A stretch of 64,000 nt of DNA from Citrobacter telavivensis (GCA_009363175.1 CP045205.1:3720001-3784000), one strand, 5' to 3'. Positions 43,794 to 52,740 are shown, counted from the first letter of the stretch. Numbers and translations: made by a program. The notes: generated by a model from the sequence alone, not told the origin.

Positions 43794-44960
43794 ATGAAAA
43801 GCCAGAATGACCCAACAATGCCAGCGCGACGCAAGCTATTAGTCGCCGGGGCGAGTATTGCCGCCGCCTCGCTGATTTCCCACGTATCGGCAGCGAGCCA
43901 ATCCTCTCAGGTCGGTTCATCCAGACAAACCAGCCACCGCCCTGCTGCTCCGGGCAAACGTCAACTCGGAACGCTGGAAGTCTCAGCCATCGGTCTGGGC
44001 GTGCAGAACATGAGTCGAAAATGCGATACGTCCGTTCCCTGGCGTCCCGAGATGATGAATGTTATCCGCCGGGCATTTGATGAAGGGGTGACATTTTTCG
44101 ACGCGGCTGAAGCCTACGGCCCCTTTGAAGTCGAAAAAATTCTCGGCGAAGGCGTCGCCCCGTTCAGGGACAAAATCGTTATCGCCACCAAATTTGGCTG
44201 GAACATTGACCAACAGACGGGTAAGCGCCTGCCGGGCCTTAACAGCAGACCGGAGCACATCAGGCAGGTCGTCGAAAACATGCTTAAACGCCTGCGTACC
44301 GATCGTATCGACTTACTGTATCAGCACCGGGTTGATCCGCAGATCCCGATCGAAGATGTCGCCGGTGTGGTGAAAGATTTAATGGATCAAGGGAAAGTTC
44401 TGCACTGGGGTCTGTCTGAAATGGGCATCAACACGTTGAAGCGCGCCCACGCGGCATTACCCGTTACCGCCGTACAAAGTGAATACTCCATGCTCTGGCG
44501 CGGCCCTGAAAAGCAGGTACTCCCGGTGTGTGAAGCGCTGGGTATTGGGTTCGTGCCATGGAGTCCACTCGGCGTGCAGTTTTTAACGGGCTGGATTGAT
44601 GAGAATACCCGGTTCGCTGCCGGTGATTTCCGCGCGACAGAAACGCGCTTCTCGCCTGACAATCTGCCACACAACTTACAGCTGGTTGAACTACTGAAAT
44701 CCTGGGCAATACGAAAAAATGCCGCACCGGGACAGATTGCGCTGGCATGGCTGCTGGCGCGTAAACCCTGGATTGTTCCCATCCCCGGCACCACCAATAA
44801 AGACCATATGCTGCAAAACACAGCGGCTACCGGCGTGTTGCTGACTCTCGCCGAGATGACCGAGCTCACCCGCTCACTGGACGCCATCACTATCCAGGGG
44901 CAACGTCTGCCGGATGCCGTGCAGGTTTATTCCGATGTTGAAGCACCGATGAAAAGTTAA
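43794..44960 (+). CDS. Tat-exported aldo/keto reductase
   Basis: ATG at 43794 follows AAAGGAGC (388 residues). The N-terminus has a Tat-like signal, RRKLLVAG then a hydrophobic run to HVSA near residue 38. The mature domain is an AKR barrel: FFDAAEAYG near 101 (catalytic Asp, Tyr), ATKFGW near 129 (Lys), YQHRVD near 175 (His) and a C-terminal IPIPGTTNKDHM near 332. An exported NADPH-type enzyme is odd, and folding with cofactor before Tat export would explain it. It is followed after 14 bases by the two-component genes. Confidence 0.8.
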   Translation: MKSQNDPTMPARRKLLVAGASIAAASLISHVSAASQSSQVGSSRQTSHRPAAPGKRQLGTLEVSAIGLGVQNMSRKCDTSVPWRPEMMNVIRRAFDEGVTFFDAAEAYGPFEVEKILGEGVAPFRDKIVIATKFGWNIDQQTGKRLPGLNSRPEHIRQVVENMLKRLRTDRIDLLYQHRVDPQIPIEDVAGVVKDLMDQGKVLHWGLSEMGINTLKRAHAALPVTAVQSEYSMLWRGPEKQVLPVCEALGIGFVPWSPLGVQFLTGWIDENTRFAAGDFRATETRFSPDNLPHNLQLVELLKSWAIRKNAAPGQIALAWLLARKPWIVPIPGTTNKDHMLQNTAATGVLLTLAEMTELTRSLDAITIQGQRLPDAVQVYSDVEAPMKS

Positions 44961-44974
44961 GAGGAAATCCCGTT

Positions 44975-45655
44975 ATGCGCCTGTTGTTAGTCGAAGATGA
45001 AGAAAAAACGTCAACCTACCTCAACCGTGCGTTGAGCGAGTCCGGATTTACGGTAGATGTCTCTGCAGACGGCGCTGAAGGTCTTCATTACGCGCTGGAG
45101 TTCGACTACGACGCGATAATACTGGATGTGATGTTGCCGGGGATGGATGGCTACCGGGTACTTGAGGGTGTGCGAGCAGCCAAACAGACGCCGGTACTGA
45201 TGCTTTCAGCACGGGGATCGGTCGACGAGCGCGTCAAAGGGCTGCGCCTTGGCGCGGATGATTATCTCCCCAAGCCCTTCTCGCTGATTGAGCTGGTGGC
45301 GCGTATTCAGGCACTGGTACGTCGCCGCGCTACGGATGGCGCAGACATCACCCAACTGCAAATTCACGATCTGCATCTCGACCTGCTGGCTCGCCGCGTA
45401 TTTCGTGGTGGAACACGGCTGGAACTGACCGCGAAAGAGTTTTCCCTGCTGAGCCTTTTGGCCCGGCATCAGGGGGAGATTCTGTCAAAGATGATGATAG
45501 CTGAGCAGATATGGGACATGAACTTTGATAGCGATGCCAACGTGGTTGAAGTGGCCATTAAACGACTTCGGGCCAAAGTGGATGCGCCGTTCGACGTCAA
45601 ACTGCTGCATACCGTTCGTGGCATGGGGTATGTCCTCGAAGTTCGGTCCGAATAA
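44975..45655 (+). CDS. OmpR-family response regulator (CusR/HprR-like)
   Basis: 226 residues. The receiver domain has acidic residues E7-D8, the phosphorylation site D51 in LDVMLPGMDG and LPKPF near 101. The winged-helix output domain (about 125-222) ends in VRGMGYVLEVR. It is of the CusR/HprR/CopR group. It ends directly at the sensor kinase gene. The three 27-bp repeats near this locus contain the TGACA-N4-TGTCA core known for CusR-type boxes, so it is their likely binder. Confidence 0.88.
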   Translation: MRLLLVEDEEKTSTYLNRALSESGFTVDVSADGAEGLHYALEFDYDAIILDVMLPGMDGYRVLEGVRAAKQTPVLMLSARGSVDERVKGLRLGADDYLPKPFSLIELVARIQALVRRRATDGADITQLQIHDLHLDLLARRVFRGGTRLELTAKEFSLLSLLARHQGEILSKMMIAEQIWDMNFDSDANVVEVAIKRLRAKVDAPFDVKLLHTVRGMGYVLEVRSE

Positions 45656-45670
45656 ATGAAGGGGATAAGC

Positions 45671-47140
45671 ATGCCAAAGCGTTCCATCTCCGTTCACCTG
45701 GCGCTGATGTTCGCCTTATCCGCGCTGCTGATTGTGTCCGTTATCGGCATCCTGCTCAGAAGCTCCTTGCATGACTCTTTGCAAAAGCAGATGCACAACG
45801 AGCTGTTATTTCGGGAATCATTAATGAGTCCATGGATCACCGCACGAACCTCGGCTGACGACTGGTCGACGCTGGCCAATAAATTCACCGTGTTAACCAA
45901 TTCTGAAGGTGAGCGCGTTCGCTACTGGATAGTGAGCGATAACCCACGCTTTAGCATGGGGGGAACGCCGCCGGTGGGTGTTCAGTGGTCTTCTTTACAG
46001 GAAGGCTTTAATAAAGTGCCCGGCGCATCGGACGGCGCATGCTCACTGTTTCTGTTAGTGAAAACTATCCCTGCCAACGGTGAAAGGCCCGAGCTGCGCT
46101 ATATTGTTGCCATCGACTCCACGCCGTACATGGGCACACTGAATGCCTTTACCCGGACGCTACTAGTCATAGCCGCACTGGGCGTCGTGATTGTCGCTTT
46201 GCTGGGATATATCGTATCAAGGATCGGTCTTCGTCCCGTTGGAGCACTCAGTAAAGAGGCCCAGCATCTCGCACCAGGAGACCATGGACAGCGTCTGAAT
46301 ACCCGCGCGTTGCCCGAAGAACTACAGCAGCTAGCCTCATCTTTCAACGGTGTGTTAGCGCGTCAGGAAATCGCCTGGCGACAGCTCGAAAGCTTTAACG
46401 CCGATGTTGCGCATGAGCTTCGTACACCGCTGACCAACCTGATAGGCCAGACGCAACTGGGCCTCTCGCGCCGACGCTCGCAGGATGAACTGGAAGAGCT
46501 ACTGGGTTCTAATCTGGAAGAGCTTGAACGCATGACGTCGATCGTTAACGACATGCTGTTTTTGTCCCATGCCCACGCGGGCGAACATGCGTCCCAGTTG
46601 ACAAAGGTATCCCTGCGGGAAGAAACCCTGAAAACGGCGGAGTATGTTGAACCTTCTTTTGCTGAAAAACAGCTCTCTCTGGATGTGGAGGGCGACGTCA
46701 TCGCGCGCATCGACCGACGACTGTTCCACCGCTCACTGGCTAATTTACTGGAAAACAGCGCAAGACATTCGCCGTCTAATAGCACGGTTACGGTGCGCTT
46801 AAGCGAAAAAGGTCATCAGGCCTGTGTTGAAGTTTCAAACCCGGGCAATCCAATAGCACCAGAGCACCTACACCGGCTTTTCGAGCGGTTCTATCGCGTT
46901 GATACCTCCCGGGCCAGGAGTGATACCCATCATGGGCTGGGCCTGTCGATCGTACGCGCCGTCGCCATTATGCACCGGGGAGATGTCTTTGCCCGTAGCG
47001 AGAACGGTATCAATACCTTTGGACTGACGTTTGCTAAGCAACCTGATGCTATCCGTCCAGAAAGCCTAATTTCAGAGACAAAATCGGGACGCCAACGCGC
47101 TAAGCCTGCTGACAAAATTGTCAGGGAGCCGTCAGTCTGA
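45671..47140 (+). CDS. sensor histidine kinase (CusS/HprS-like)
   Basis: The ATG at 45671 (489 residues) has AAGGGG before it; an ATG 15 bases earlier is less likely. Two membrane helices (about 13-32 and 162-184) bracket a periplasmic sensor region. HAMP follows, then the phosphoacceptor His in VAHELRTPLTNL near 246, the N box LLENSARHSP near 358 and G box HHGLGLSIVRAV near 423. It resembles heavy-metal or redox sensor kinases. The last 10 codons overlap an operator-like repeat (47109-47135), so the 3' end has a double function. Confidence 0.87.
   Translation: MPKRSISVHLALMFALSALLIVSVIGILLRSSLHDSLQKQMHNELLFRESLMSPWITARTSADDWSTLANKFTVLTNSEGERVRYWIVSDNPRFSMGGTPPVGVQWSSLQEGFNKVPGASDGACSLFLLVKTIPANGERPELRYIVAIDSTPYMGTLNAFTRTLLVIAALGVVIVALLGYIVSRIGLRPVGALSKEAQHLAPGDHGQRLNTRALPEELQQLASSFNGVLARQEIAWRQLESFNADVAHELRTPLTNLIGQTQLGLSRRRSQDELEELLGSNLEELERMTSIVNDMLFLSHAHAGEHASQLTKVSLREETLKTAEYVEPSFAEKQLSLDVEGDVIARIDRRLFHRSLANLLENSARHSPSNSTVTVRLSEKGHQACVEVSNPGNPIAPEHLHRLFERFYRVDTSRARSDTHHGLGLSIVRAVAIMHRGDVFARSENGINTFGLTFAKQPDAIRPESLISETKSGRQRAKPADKIVREPSV
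47109..47135. promoter_or_regulatory. operator-like repeat, copy 2
   Basis: CTGACA-N4-TGTCAGG-N4-CGTCAG lies in the last codons of the kinase gene and 69 bases before the flavodoxin start. The inner core TGACAA-AA-TTGTCA equals the CusR-box core. Confidence 0.72.
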
Positions 47141-47204
47141 TGTCAGGCTACCTGCGCCAAAATCATTGTTAAGACTCACCACGGCTGATTGAAGGAAGGA
47201 AACA

Positions 47205-47861
47205 GTGAGAATAAAAAAGGTGTTTAGCGGGTTTCTGGCGATGATGGTCATGGGGCTTCTGGGACAGCCCGCGTTTGCCGCAGAGAATTCATCCACACCG
47301 TCCCGCACGCTGATTATCTGGTTTTCCCAGCCCGAGGAAATGAAGCCCGATGCCGTGGACGGTTTTTCCGGGGCCAGCGTATTACAAAAAAATACGCCGG
47401 AGACCGGCAGTACGCAGTTTGTTGCACAGCTGATTCAGAAGCAGACCCACGGCGACCTGTTTCGCATTGAAACCGCCACCCCCTACCCTCGCCAGCATGA
47501 TGCACTGTTACGCGTTGCCGAAAAGGAGCAGCAAACTAACGCCAGGCCATCACTCAAAACGCCGTTGCCCGATCTTAGCGATTACGACACCATTTACGTT
47601 GGCTATCCCATCTGGTGGTATACCATGCCAATGGTGATATATAGCCTCTTTGAGCAAAATGACTTTGGCGGTAAAACGGTCATTCCCTTCACCACCCATG
47701 GCGGCAGCCGGTTAGCCGATTCCCTGCGACAAATAGCCCGCATACAGCCGCAGGCCAGATTAATCACTCGTGCGCTCTCGATCTCGCGCAACGATATTTC
47801 AGGTCCGGACGTACCCGCGCAGGTTGAGCAATGGGTAAAACAAGTCCAGCCACCGCGTTAA
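47205..47861 (+). CDS. exported flavodoxin-like protein
   Basis: A 218-residue protein starting with GTG behind AAGGAAGG, with a signal peptide (about 1-25, ending AFAA). The mature part is a flavodoxin-type fold: LIIWFSQP near 38 in the phosphate-loop position, YDTIYVGYPIWWYTMPMVIYSL near 126-147 and FTTHGGSR near 164 at the FMN-binding loops. Flavodoxins are usually cytoplasmic, so a secretion signal is unusual; FMN would have to be loaded outside. It is followed by the DUF4405 membrane protein. Confidence 0.8.
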   Translation: MRIKKVFSGFLAMMVMGLLGQPAFAAENSSTPSRTLIIWFSQPEEMKPDAVDGFSGASVLQKNTPETGSTQFVAQLIQKQTHGDLFRIETATPYPRQHDALLRVAEKEQQTNARPSLKTPLPDLSDYDTIYVGYPIWWYTMPMVIYSLFEQNDFGGKTVIPFTTHGGSRLADSLRQIARIQPQARLITRALSISRNDISGPDVPAQVEQWVKQVQPPR

Positions 47862-47870
47862 CCCATCGAC

Positions 47871-48563
47871 ATGAAGAATATTTATATTTTCCAGGTCATG
47901 CAGGATGCGCTGATGACGTTACTTCTGCTGGTACTGATGGGGTTTCACCTTTACGGTGAAATCGTGCATGAATGGGCGGGTATTATTTTTACGCTGCTCA
48001 TCATGTTGCATTTATACCTTAACCGGCATCGACTATGGTCGCTGTCGCCGAATATTCCGTCAGCGATGCAGGTAGTTAACAGGGTCATTAATGCAGTGAC
48101 GTTCGTTGTCATCCTGACCGCTATTGTCTCTGGCATGATGCTGTCCCGACATATTTTTCTGGACCTGCCGCTCCACAACCCGGCGAACGGGGTCAGAAAA
48201 GTACACATGACGTCGGTCCACTGGGGAATGCTCATTCTGGCGCTGCATATCGGGTTGCACTGGAAAATGCTGGCAACGTTTTTCTGCCGAGTCCTGAACA
48301 TCTCCGGCAACTCACACGTTGCAAATGTCATTATGCCGGGCGTTTTTTCGCTCATCGCATTGCTGGGATTGTACTGTTTACTGAACCAGGACTATCTCGA
48401 TTATTTGCTGATGAAGGTCGATTTCTCCTTTTTCGATTACGATGAATCTGCCCTTCTTTTTTATCTCCGCTACCTGACCATTATTGTTTTATTTGCATTA
48501 ATGACACGCTTTTCGCTTTGGTATCTTATTTTTAGAAAATGCAAAGCGGTGTCTTCACAGTAG
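47871..48563 (+). CDS. DUF4405 cytochrome-b-like membrane protein
   Basis: A 230-residue protein with about five to six membrane helices. Histidines sit in helices as expected of haem ligands: GFHLYGEIVHEW near 24-35, LLIMLHLYLNRH near 42, TSVHWGMLILALHIGLHW near 113-131 (position only). This is typical of DUF4405 and the cytochrome b561-type. It could pass electrons from the quinone pool to exported partners such as the preceding flavodoxin. It starts 9 bases after the flavodoxin stop. Confidence 0.72.
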   Translation: MKNIYIFQVMQDALMTLLLLVLMGFHLYGEIVHEWAGIIFTLLIMLHLYLNRHRLWSLSPNIPSAMQVVNRVINAVTFVVILTAIVSGMMLSRHIFLDLPLHNPANGVRKVHMTSVHWGMLILALHIGLHWKMLATFFCRVLNISGNSHVANVIMPGVFSLIALLGLYCLLNQDYLDYLLMKVDFSFFDYDESALLFYLRYLTIIVLFALMTRFSLWYLIFRKCKAVSSQ

Positions 48564-48569
48564 GGTTAC

Positions 48570-48596
48570 CTGACAGAATTGTCAGGATGGCGTCAG
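48570..48596. promoter_or_regulatory. operator-like repeat, copy 3
   Basis: CTGACA-N4-TGTCAGG-N4-CGTCAG, 68 bases before the cupin start and just after the DUF4405 stop. A TAGAAT near 48620 may be the -10. Confidence 0.72.
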
Positions 48597-48664
48597 CCTT
48601 ATGACATGTCACCCTGATTAGAATCATTGCAGACCCTCACCATCATCGTAGATAAGGACTTTGC

Positions 48665-49144
48665 ATGATCAGACAGTTACGTTACCTCGGGCTGTTACTG
48701 CCACTCTTCACATTTTCATCCGGGGCTGCGGAGCAAAATCCCGCTGTCCATATCGCCCCCGCCGGAAGTCAGGACGCGGTGTACGGGCCCGCCGAGAACT
48801 TTACCGGCCGCGTCCGGGTTGATCCTCTCTTCAAACCGGATAACGACATCCCTGTTTCCGGGGCTTATGTCACCTTTGAACCTGGTGCCCGTTCCGCCTG
48901 GCATACGCATCCGGCAGGCCAGAGGCTGATTGTGACCTCGGGTGTTGGACTCACTCAGCAGGAAGGCCAGCCGGTGCAGGTCATCCGCGCGGGCGACGTT
49001 GTCTCTTGTCCGGCGGGCGTCAAACACTGGCACGGCGCGGCCCCTGGCAGCGCGATGACGCACCTGGCGATAACCGGGATTGTGGATGGTAAAAGCGTTA
49101 ACTGGATGGAGAAAGTGACAGATGAACAATACCACGCCCATTAA
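48665..49144 (+). CDS. exported cupin-domain protein
   Basis: 159 residues with a signal peptide (about 1-21). A single cupin barrel: motif 1 AWHTHPAGQRLIVTSG near residue 78, giving two His and Gln, motif 2 GDVVSCPAGVKHWHGA near 115, giving two further His. It is like small cupins often paired with carboxymuconolactone decarboxylase-type proteins, as here. The last 23 bases overlap the next gene. Substrate unknown. Confidence 0.78.
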   Translation: MIRQLRYLGLLLPLFTFSSGAAEQNPAVHIAPAGSQDAVYGPAENFTGRVRVDPLFKPDNDIPVSGAYVTFEPGARSAWHTHPAGQRLIVTSGVGLTQQEGQPVQVIRAGDVVSCPAGVKHWHGAAPGSAMTHLAITGIVDGKSVNWMEKVTDEQYHAH

Positions 49145-49883
49145 GGCATTAACGGCAGCGGTACTGCTGACCTTTGGTTTTGGTCTGGCGGCACATGCTG
49201 CGCCCGTCAATAAAGGATCCTCAGAAATGAACCACGAACAAACGATTTCAGATATGCTGTCAGCCCGCCAACAGGCCATCCCGTTGATTGCCGCATCGAT
49301 GGCCAGCAGCCAGATGGATAAGCTGAATGCGGCTCTTAATCAGGGGCTTGATGCCGGGCTCACGATAAACGAAACCAAAGAGATTCTCGTCCAGCTTTAT
49401 GCCTACACGGGCTTCCCCCGTAGTCTGAATGCACTTAGCGAACTGATGAAGGTCGTCGAAGCACGTAAACAACGTGGCATTGAAGATATCGAAGGTAAAG
49501 AACCGGTTGCCACTATTCCTGTCGGGGATGAGCTTCGCCGTGTCGGTACCGCAAACCAGACGAGAATCTCAGGCGCTCCCGTCCAGGGCCCGCTGTTTGA
49601 TTTTACCCCGGTCATTAACCAGTTCCTGCAAACGCATCTGTTCGGCGATATTTTCGCCCGCGATAATCTCGACTGGCAAAGCCGCGAGCTGGCAACGGTT
49701 GGCGCATTAGCCGCCACGCCGGGCGTTGAATCTCAACTGCTATCGCATACCCGCGCCAGCATGTGGGTCGGTCTGACGGCAGCGCAACTGCGCCAGTTGG
49801 CACAGGTTCTGCGTGAACATGGCGAAAACGATGCGGCTACGCGAGCTGAAAAGGCGCTGCAACAGGTGCTGGCGAGCCAGTAG
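49122..49883 (+). CDS. exported carboxymuconolactone decarboxylase-family protein
   Basis: 253 residues with a signal peptide (about 1-26, ending AHA). It contains two CMD/AhpD-like helical units: about 60-110 (TINETKEILVQLYAYTGFPRSLNAL) and about 180-230 (DWQSRELATVGALAATPGVESQLLSHTRASMWVG), quoted for position. Neither has the CxxC of peroxidase-active AhpD. Starting inside the cupin gene, it is translationally coupled. The pair is probably a periplasmic enzyme complex of unknown substrate under the nearby two-component system. Confidence 0.78.
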   Translation: MNNTTPIKALTAAVLLTFGFGLAAHAAPVNKGSSEMNHEQTISDMLSARQQAIPLIAASMASSQMDKLNAALNQGLDAGLTINETKEILVQLYAYTGFPRSLNALSELMKVVEARKQRGIEDIEGKEPVATIPVGDELRRVGTANQTRISGAPVQGPLFDFTPVINQFLQTHLFGDIFARDNLDWQSRELATVGALAATPGVESQLLSHTRASMWVGLTAAQLRQLAQVLREHGENDAATRAEKALQQVLASQ

Positions 49884-49952
49884 CGGTCAGGATGAGCCCG
49901 CCCACAGATAGTGATGACCGCGTTTGCCGGGCTCACGTTGGCAAACCTCTCC

Positions 49953-49987
49953 CTGCCATCTGCGGTGACCGAAACCGCAGTTGGCAG
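49953..49987. terminator. convergent hairpin between CMD and PhzF-type genes
   Basis: CTGCCA-T-CTGCGGT pairs with ACCGCAG-T-TGGCAG around a 6-7-base loop. A second, smaller one, GTTTGCC / GGCAAAC, lies just to its left. Confidence 0.7.
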
Positions 49988-50011
49988 GCAACCGCCGCAT
50001 CCTGGATGAGC

Positions 50012-50803
50012 TTAGCGTAGCAGCACTTTACCCAGCAGATACGTTGTTGCCTGTCCGCCGATATAAACACGCTCTCCCACGCTCTGGCAGAGTAAATCCC
50101 CGCCGCGTTCAGCGCCCTGATGCGCCAGCATCTCTGCTTTATTTAGTCTTTCGGCCCAGTAAGGAATGAGCATACTGTGTGCTGAACCAGTGACGGGGTC
50201 TTCCGCTACGGCTTCTCCTGGGCAGAAGAAACGGCTGACAAAATCGTATTTCCCTTCCCCTGGCGCGGTGACGCAAACCATTTTTCCCAGGGGAAGCATG
50301 GCATTGATGTCCGGACGTAGCGCATTGATCTGCTGTGGAGTATCCAGGACAACCATGTAGTCGCGCGCCACGCGCACTTCTTTATATTCCGTGATACCCA
50401 ACGCATCCAGCAGTAAGGACGGCGGCGTGACGGGCTGGGTTTCCCAGGCAGGGAAATCCAGCGTCAACCATTCACCGCTGCGCTCAACGGTTAACGGCCC
50501 CACAAACCGGGTATCAAAATGGAGAATCTCACCCGGATAATCCAGATGTTCAAAGATGACGTGAGCTGCCGCAAGTGTGGCATGTCCACACAGATTTATT
50601 TCTCCCTGAGTGGTAAACCAGCGCAGCATAAAGCCGTTTTCATTGGGGACAAAATAAGCCGTCTCTGACTGGTTATGCTGTTTAGCCATTTTCAATAATG
50701 TTTCATCAGGCAACCATTCGGCTAGCGGACATACTGCTGCGGCATTGCCCCCAAAAGTCTCCGTACTAAAGGCATCAATCATGTAAAAATCAATTTGTTG
50801 CAT
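50012..50803 (-). CDS. PhzF-family isomerase (YddE-like)
   Basis: ATG at 50803 follows GAGG (263 residues). It has the diaminopimelate-epimerase-like double fold of PhzF: DAFSTETFGGNAAAV near residue 9, the catalytic Glu in NQSETAYF near 45, LCGHATLAAAHV near 70 and DPVTGSAHSML near 209. The substrate is unknown, as in YddE. It is read alone, convergent with the cupin-CMD operon. Confidence 0.85.
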   Translation of the reverse strand: MQQIDFYMIDAFSTETFGGNAAAVCPLAEWLPDETLLKMAKQHNQSETAYFVPNENGFMLRWFTTQGEINLCGHATLAAAHVIFEHLDYPGEILHFDTRFVGPLTVERSGEWLTLDFPAWETQPVTPPSLLLDALGITEYKEVRVARDYMVVLDTPQQINALRPDINAMLPLGKMVCVTAPGEGKYDFVSRFFCPGEAVAEDPVTGSAHSMLIPYWAERLNKAEMLAHQGAERGGDLLCQSVGERVYIGGQATTYLLGKVLLR

Positions 50804-50963
50804 CGTGCGAACCTCGAATCGTTCTTTGAGCACCTCACACTCTACCATACCACGACGGTATGGCGTCTTATCATTTCCAATGCATTCACATTTGACCGAA
50901 TGTCAGCACGAGAATTCTGCTATTCAAACTGAGTACAAGATCACATTTAATCACCCCATTACG

Positions 50964-50979
50964 GTTCAGCATGTTGAAC
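50964..50979. promoter_or_regulatory. inverted repeat before the YjhI-like gene
   Basis: GTTCA-N6-TGAAC, 60 bases before the IclR-type start; a possible operator for that regulator. Confidence 0.35.
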
Positions 50980-51038
50980 AAGGTATATTTTCATTTCAGC
51001 AATGCCGATACTATTTATTCTACCAGCAAGAGGGTTCC

Positions 51039-51830
51039 ATGATGGTTCGCAAAGGGTGTAATTCATTAGTTCGTGCCGAAAAAATATTAACCCACATCGC
51101 ATGGGTAGGCGTGGCGAGTTATATGGAATTATTAAAAGAATTTCAGTATCCCAAAAGCAGCCTGCTTAATTTATTGAATGTGATGGTGGAGTGCGGCTTC
51201 TTAATTAAAAACAAAAATGGCCATTATTCGCTGGGAATAAAAAACTACGAACTGGGTTGCCAGGCGCTGCACCGCCAAAATATCTTTGAGGTGACAAAGC
51301 GGCCAATGCAGGAGCTGTCGCTGAAAAGCGGCCTGGTCTGCCATCTGGGGGCAATGGAGAGCTATTCAGCTCTCTATCTCGACAAGGTTGAGAGCCCGAA
51401 CTCGGTGCCAACAAGCAAAAGCTGGATTGGTAAAAAACTTGAATTGCATATCACTGCGCTGGGTAAGGCGTTATTAGCCTGGAAAACGCGGGAAGAGCTG
51501 GATTATTTTTTAGATGCGCTCACGTTGACGCCACACACGCGCAATACGTTTACCGATAAAAAGTTATTTCTGGAAGAGTTGCAAAAAACGCGGCTTCGGG
51601 GATGGGCCATAGACAATGAAGAATCAACCTATGGTGCGGTATGTTTAAGTATGCCGGTATTCAATATGTATAACCGGGTTAACTATGCGATCTCGCTTTC
51701 GGGCGATCCGGTGGTTTATTCAGGAAATAAGATCGACGGTTATCTGGAGCTGCTGCGCAAATGCGCCGGGCAAATATCATATGGGCTGGGATACAGAAAC
51801 GAAAATGAATATTTACGAAAAGGAAACTGA
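51039..51830 (+). CDS. yjhI: IclR-family regulator (YjhI/YagI-like)
   Basis: ATG at 51039 with AGAGGG before it (263 residues); the longer frame lacks a ribosome site. It has a winged helix-turn-helix (about 10-70) and the effector domain with LDKVESPNSVPTSKSW near 112 and HITALGKALLAW near 134. In E. coli YjhI and YagI accompany the same dehydratase and aldolase genes. It starts 4 bases before the aldolase gene ends its spacer, so regulator and enzymes are one operon. Confidence 0.82.
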   Translation: MMVRKGCNSLVRAEKILTHIAWVGVASYMELLKEFQYPKSSLLNLLNVMVECGFLIKNKNGHYSLGIKNYELGCQALHRQNIFEVTKRPMQELSLKSGLVCHLGAMESYSALYLDKVESPNSVPTSKSWIGKKLELHITALGKALLAWKTREELDYFLDALTLTPHTRNTFTDKKLFLEELQKTRLRGWAIDNEESTYGAVCLSMPVFNMYNRVNYAISLSGDPVVYSGNKIDGYLELLRKCAGQISYGLGYRNENEYLRKGN

Positions 51831-51834
51831 GGTA

Positions 51835-52740
51835 ATGACAAAATTCAGCGGTATTATTCCACCGGTATCCAGCACGTTTCATCGTGACGGAACCATTGAT
51901 AAAACGGCAATGCGTCAGGTTGCTGACTTCCTGATTAATAAGGGTGTCGACGGGCTGTTTTACCTTGGTACGGGTGGGGAATTTAGCCAGATGAATACCG
52001 CCCAGCGAATGGCGTTCACCGAAGAAGCCGTCGCCGTTGTCGGCGGACGGGTCCCGGTATTGATTGGCGTCGGTTCGCCTTCCACTGACGAAGCGGTCAA
52101 ACTGGCGCGACATGCACAAGCCTGCGGCGCTGACGGCGTCGTCGCTATCAACCCCTACTACTGGAAAGTTGCGGCACGGAATCTTGACGACTACTACCAG
52201 CAGATCGCCCGCAGCGTCACACTGCCGGTGATCCTGTACAACTTTCCGGATCTAACCGGTCAGGACTTAACCCCGGAGACCGTGAAACGTCTGGCACTGC
52301 AAAATGAGAATATCGTCGGCATCAAAGACACCATCGACAGCGTCGGCCATCTGCGCACGATGATCAACACCGTTAAGTCTGTACGTCCGTCATTTTCGGT
52401 ATTCTGCGGCTTCGACGACCATTTACTGAATACCCTGCTGCTGGGCGGCGATGGCGCGATATCCGCCAGCGCTAATTTTGCTCCGGAACTCTCTGTCGGT
52501 ATCTATCGCGCCTGGCGCGAGGGCGATCTGGCAACTGCCGCCACCCTGAATAAAAAGCTCCTGCAACTGCCCGCGATTTACGGCCTTGAAACGCCGTTTG
52601 TCTCACTGATCAAATACAGCATGCAGTGCGTGGGGTTGCCGGTGGAGACATATTGCCTGCCGCCGATCCTTGACGTCTCAGAAGAAGCCAAAGAAAAAGT
52701 CCACGCACTGCTGGCCGCGCAGGGCATTTTATCGGACTGA
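51835..52740 (+). CDS. yjhH: 2-keto-3-deoxy-pentonate aldolase (YjhH/YagE-like)
   Basis: ATG at 51835 behind GAGGT gives 301 residues, the YjhH length. It is a DHDPS-fold class I aldolase with GTGGEF near residue 45, YNFPDLTGQ near 134 (catalytic Tyr) and IVGIKDTID near 161 (Schiff-base Lys). YjhH and YagE cleave 2-keto-3-deoxy-D-xylonate to pyruvate and glycolaldehyde. It starts right after the regulator gene and 10 bases before the dehydratase. It is clearly related to the aldolase at 28437. Confidence 0.86.
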   Translation: MTKFSGIIPPVSSTFHRDGTIDKTAMRQVADFLINKGVDGLFYLGTGGEFSQMNTAQRMAFTEEAVAVVGGRVPVLIGVGSPSTDEAVKLARHAQACGADGVVAINPYYWKVAARNLDDYYQQIARSVTLPVILYNFPDLTGQDLTPETVKRLALQNENIVGIKDTIDSVGHLRTMINTVKSVRPSFSVFCGFDDHLLNTLLLGGDGAISASANFAPELSVGIYRAWREGDLATAATLNKKLLQLPAIYGLETPFVSLIKYSMQCVGLPVETYCLPPILDVSEEAKEKVHALLAAQGILSD

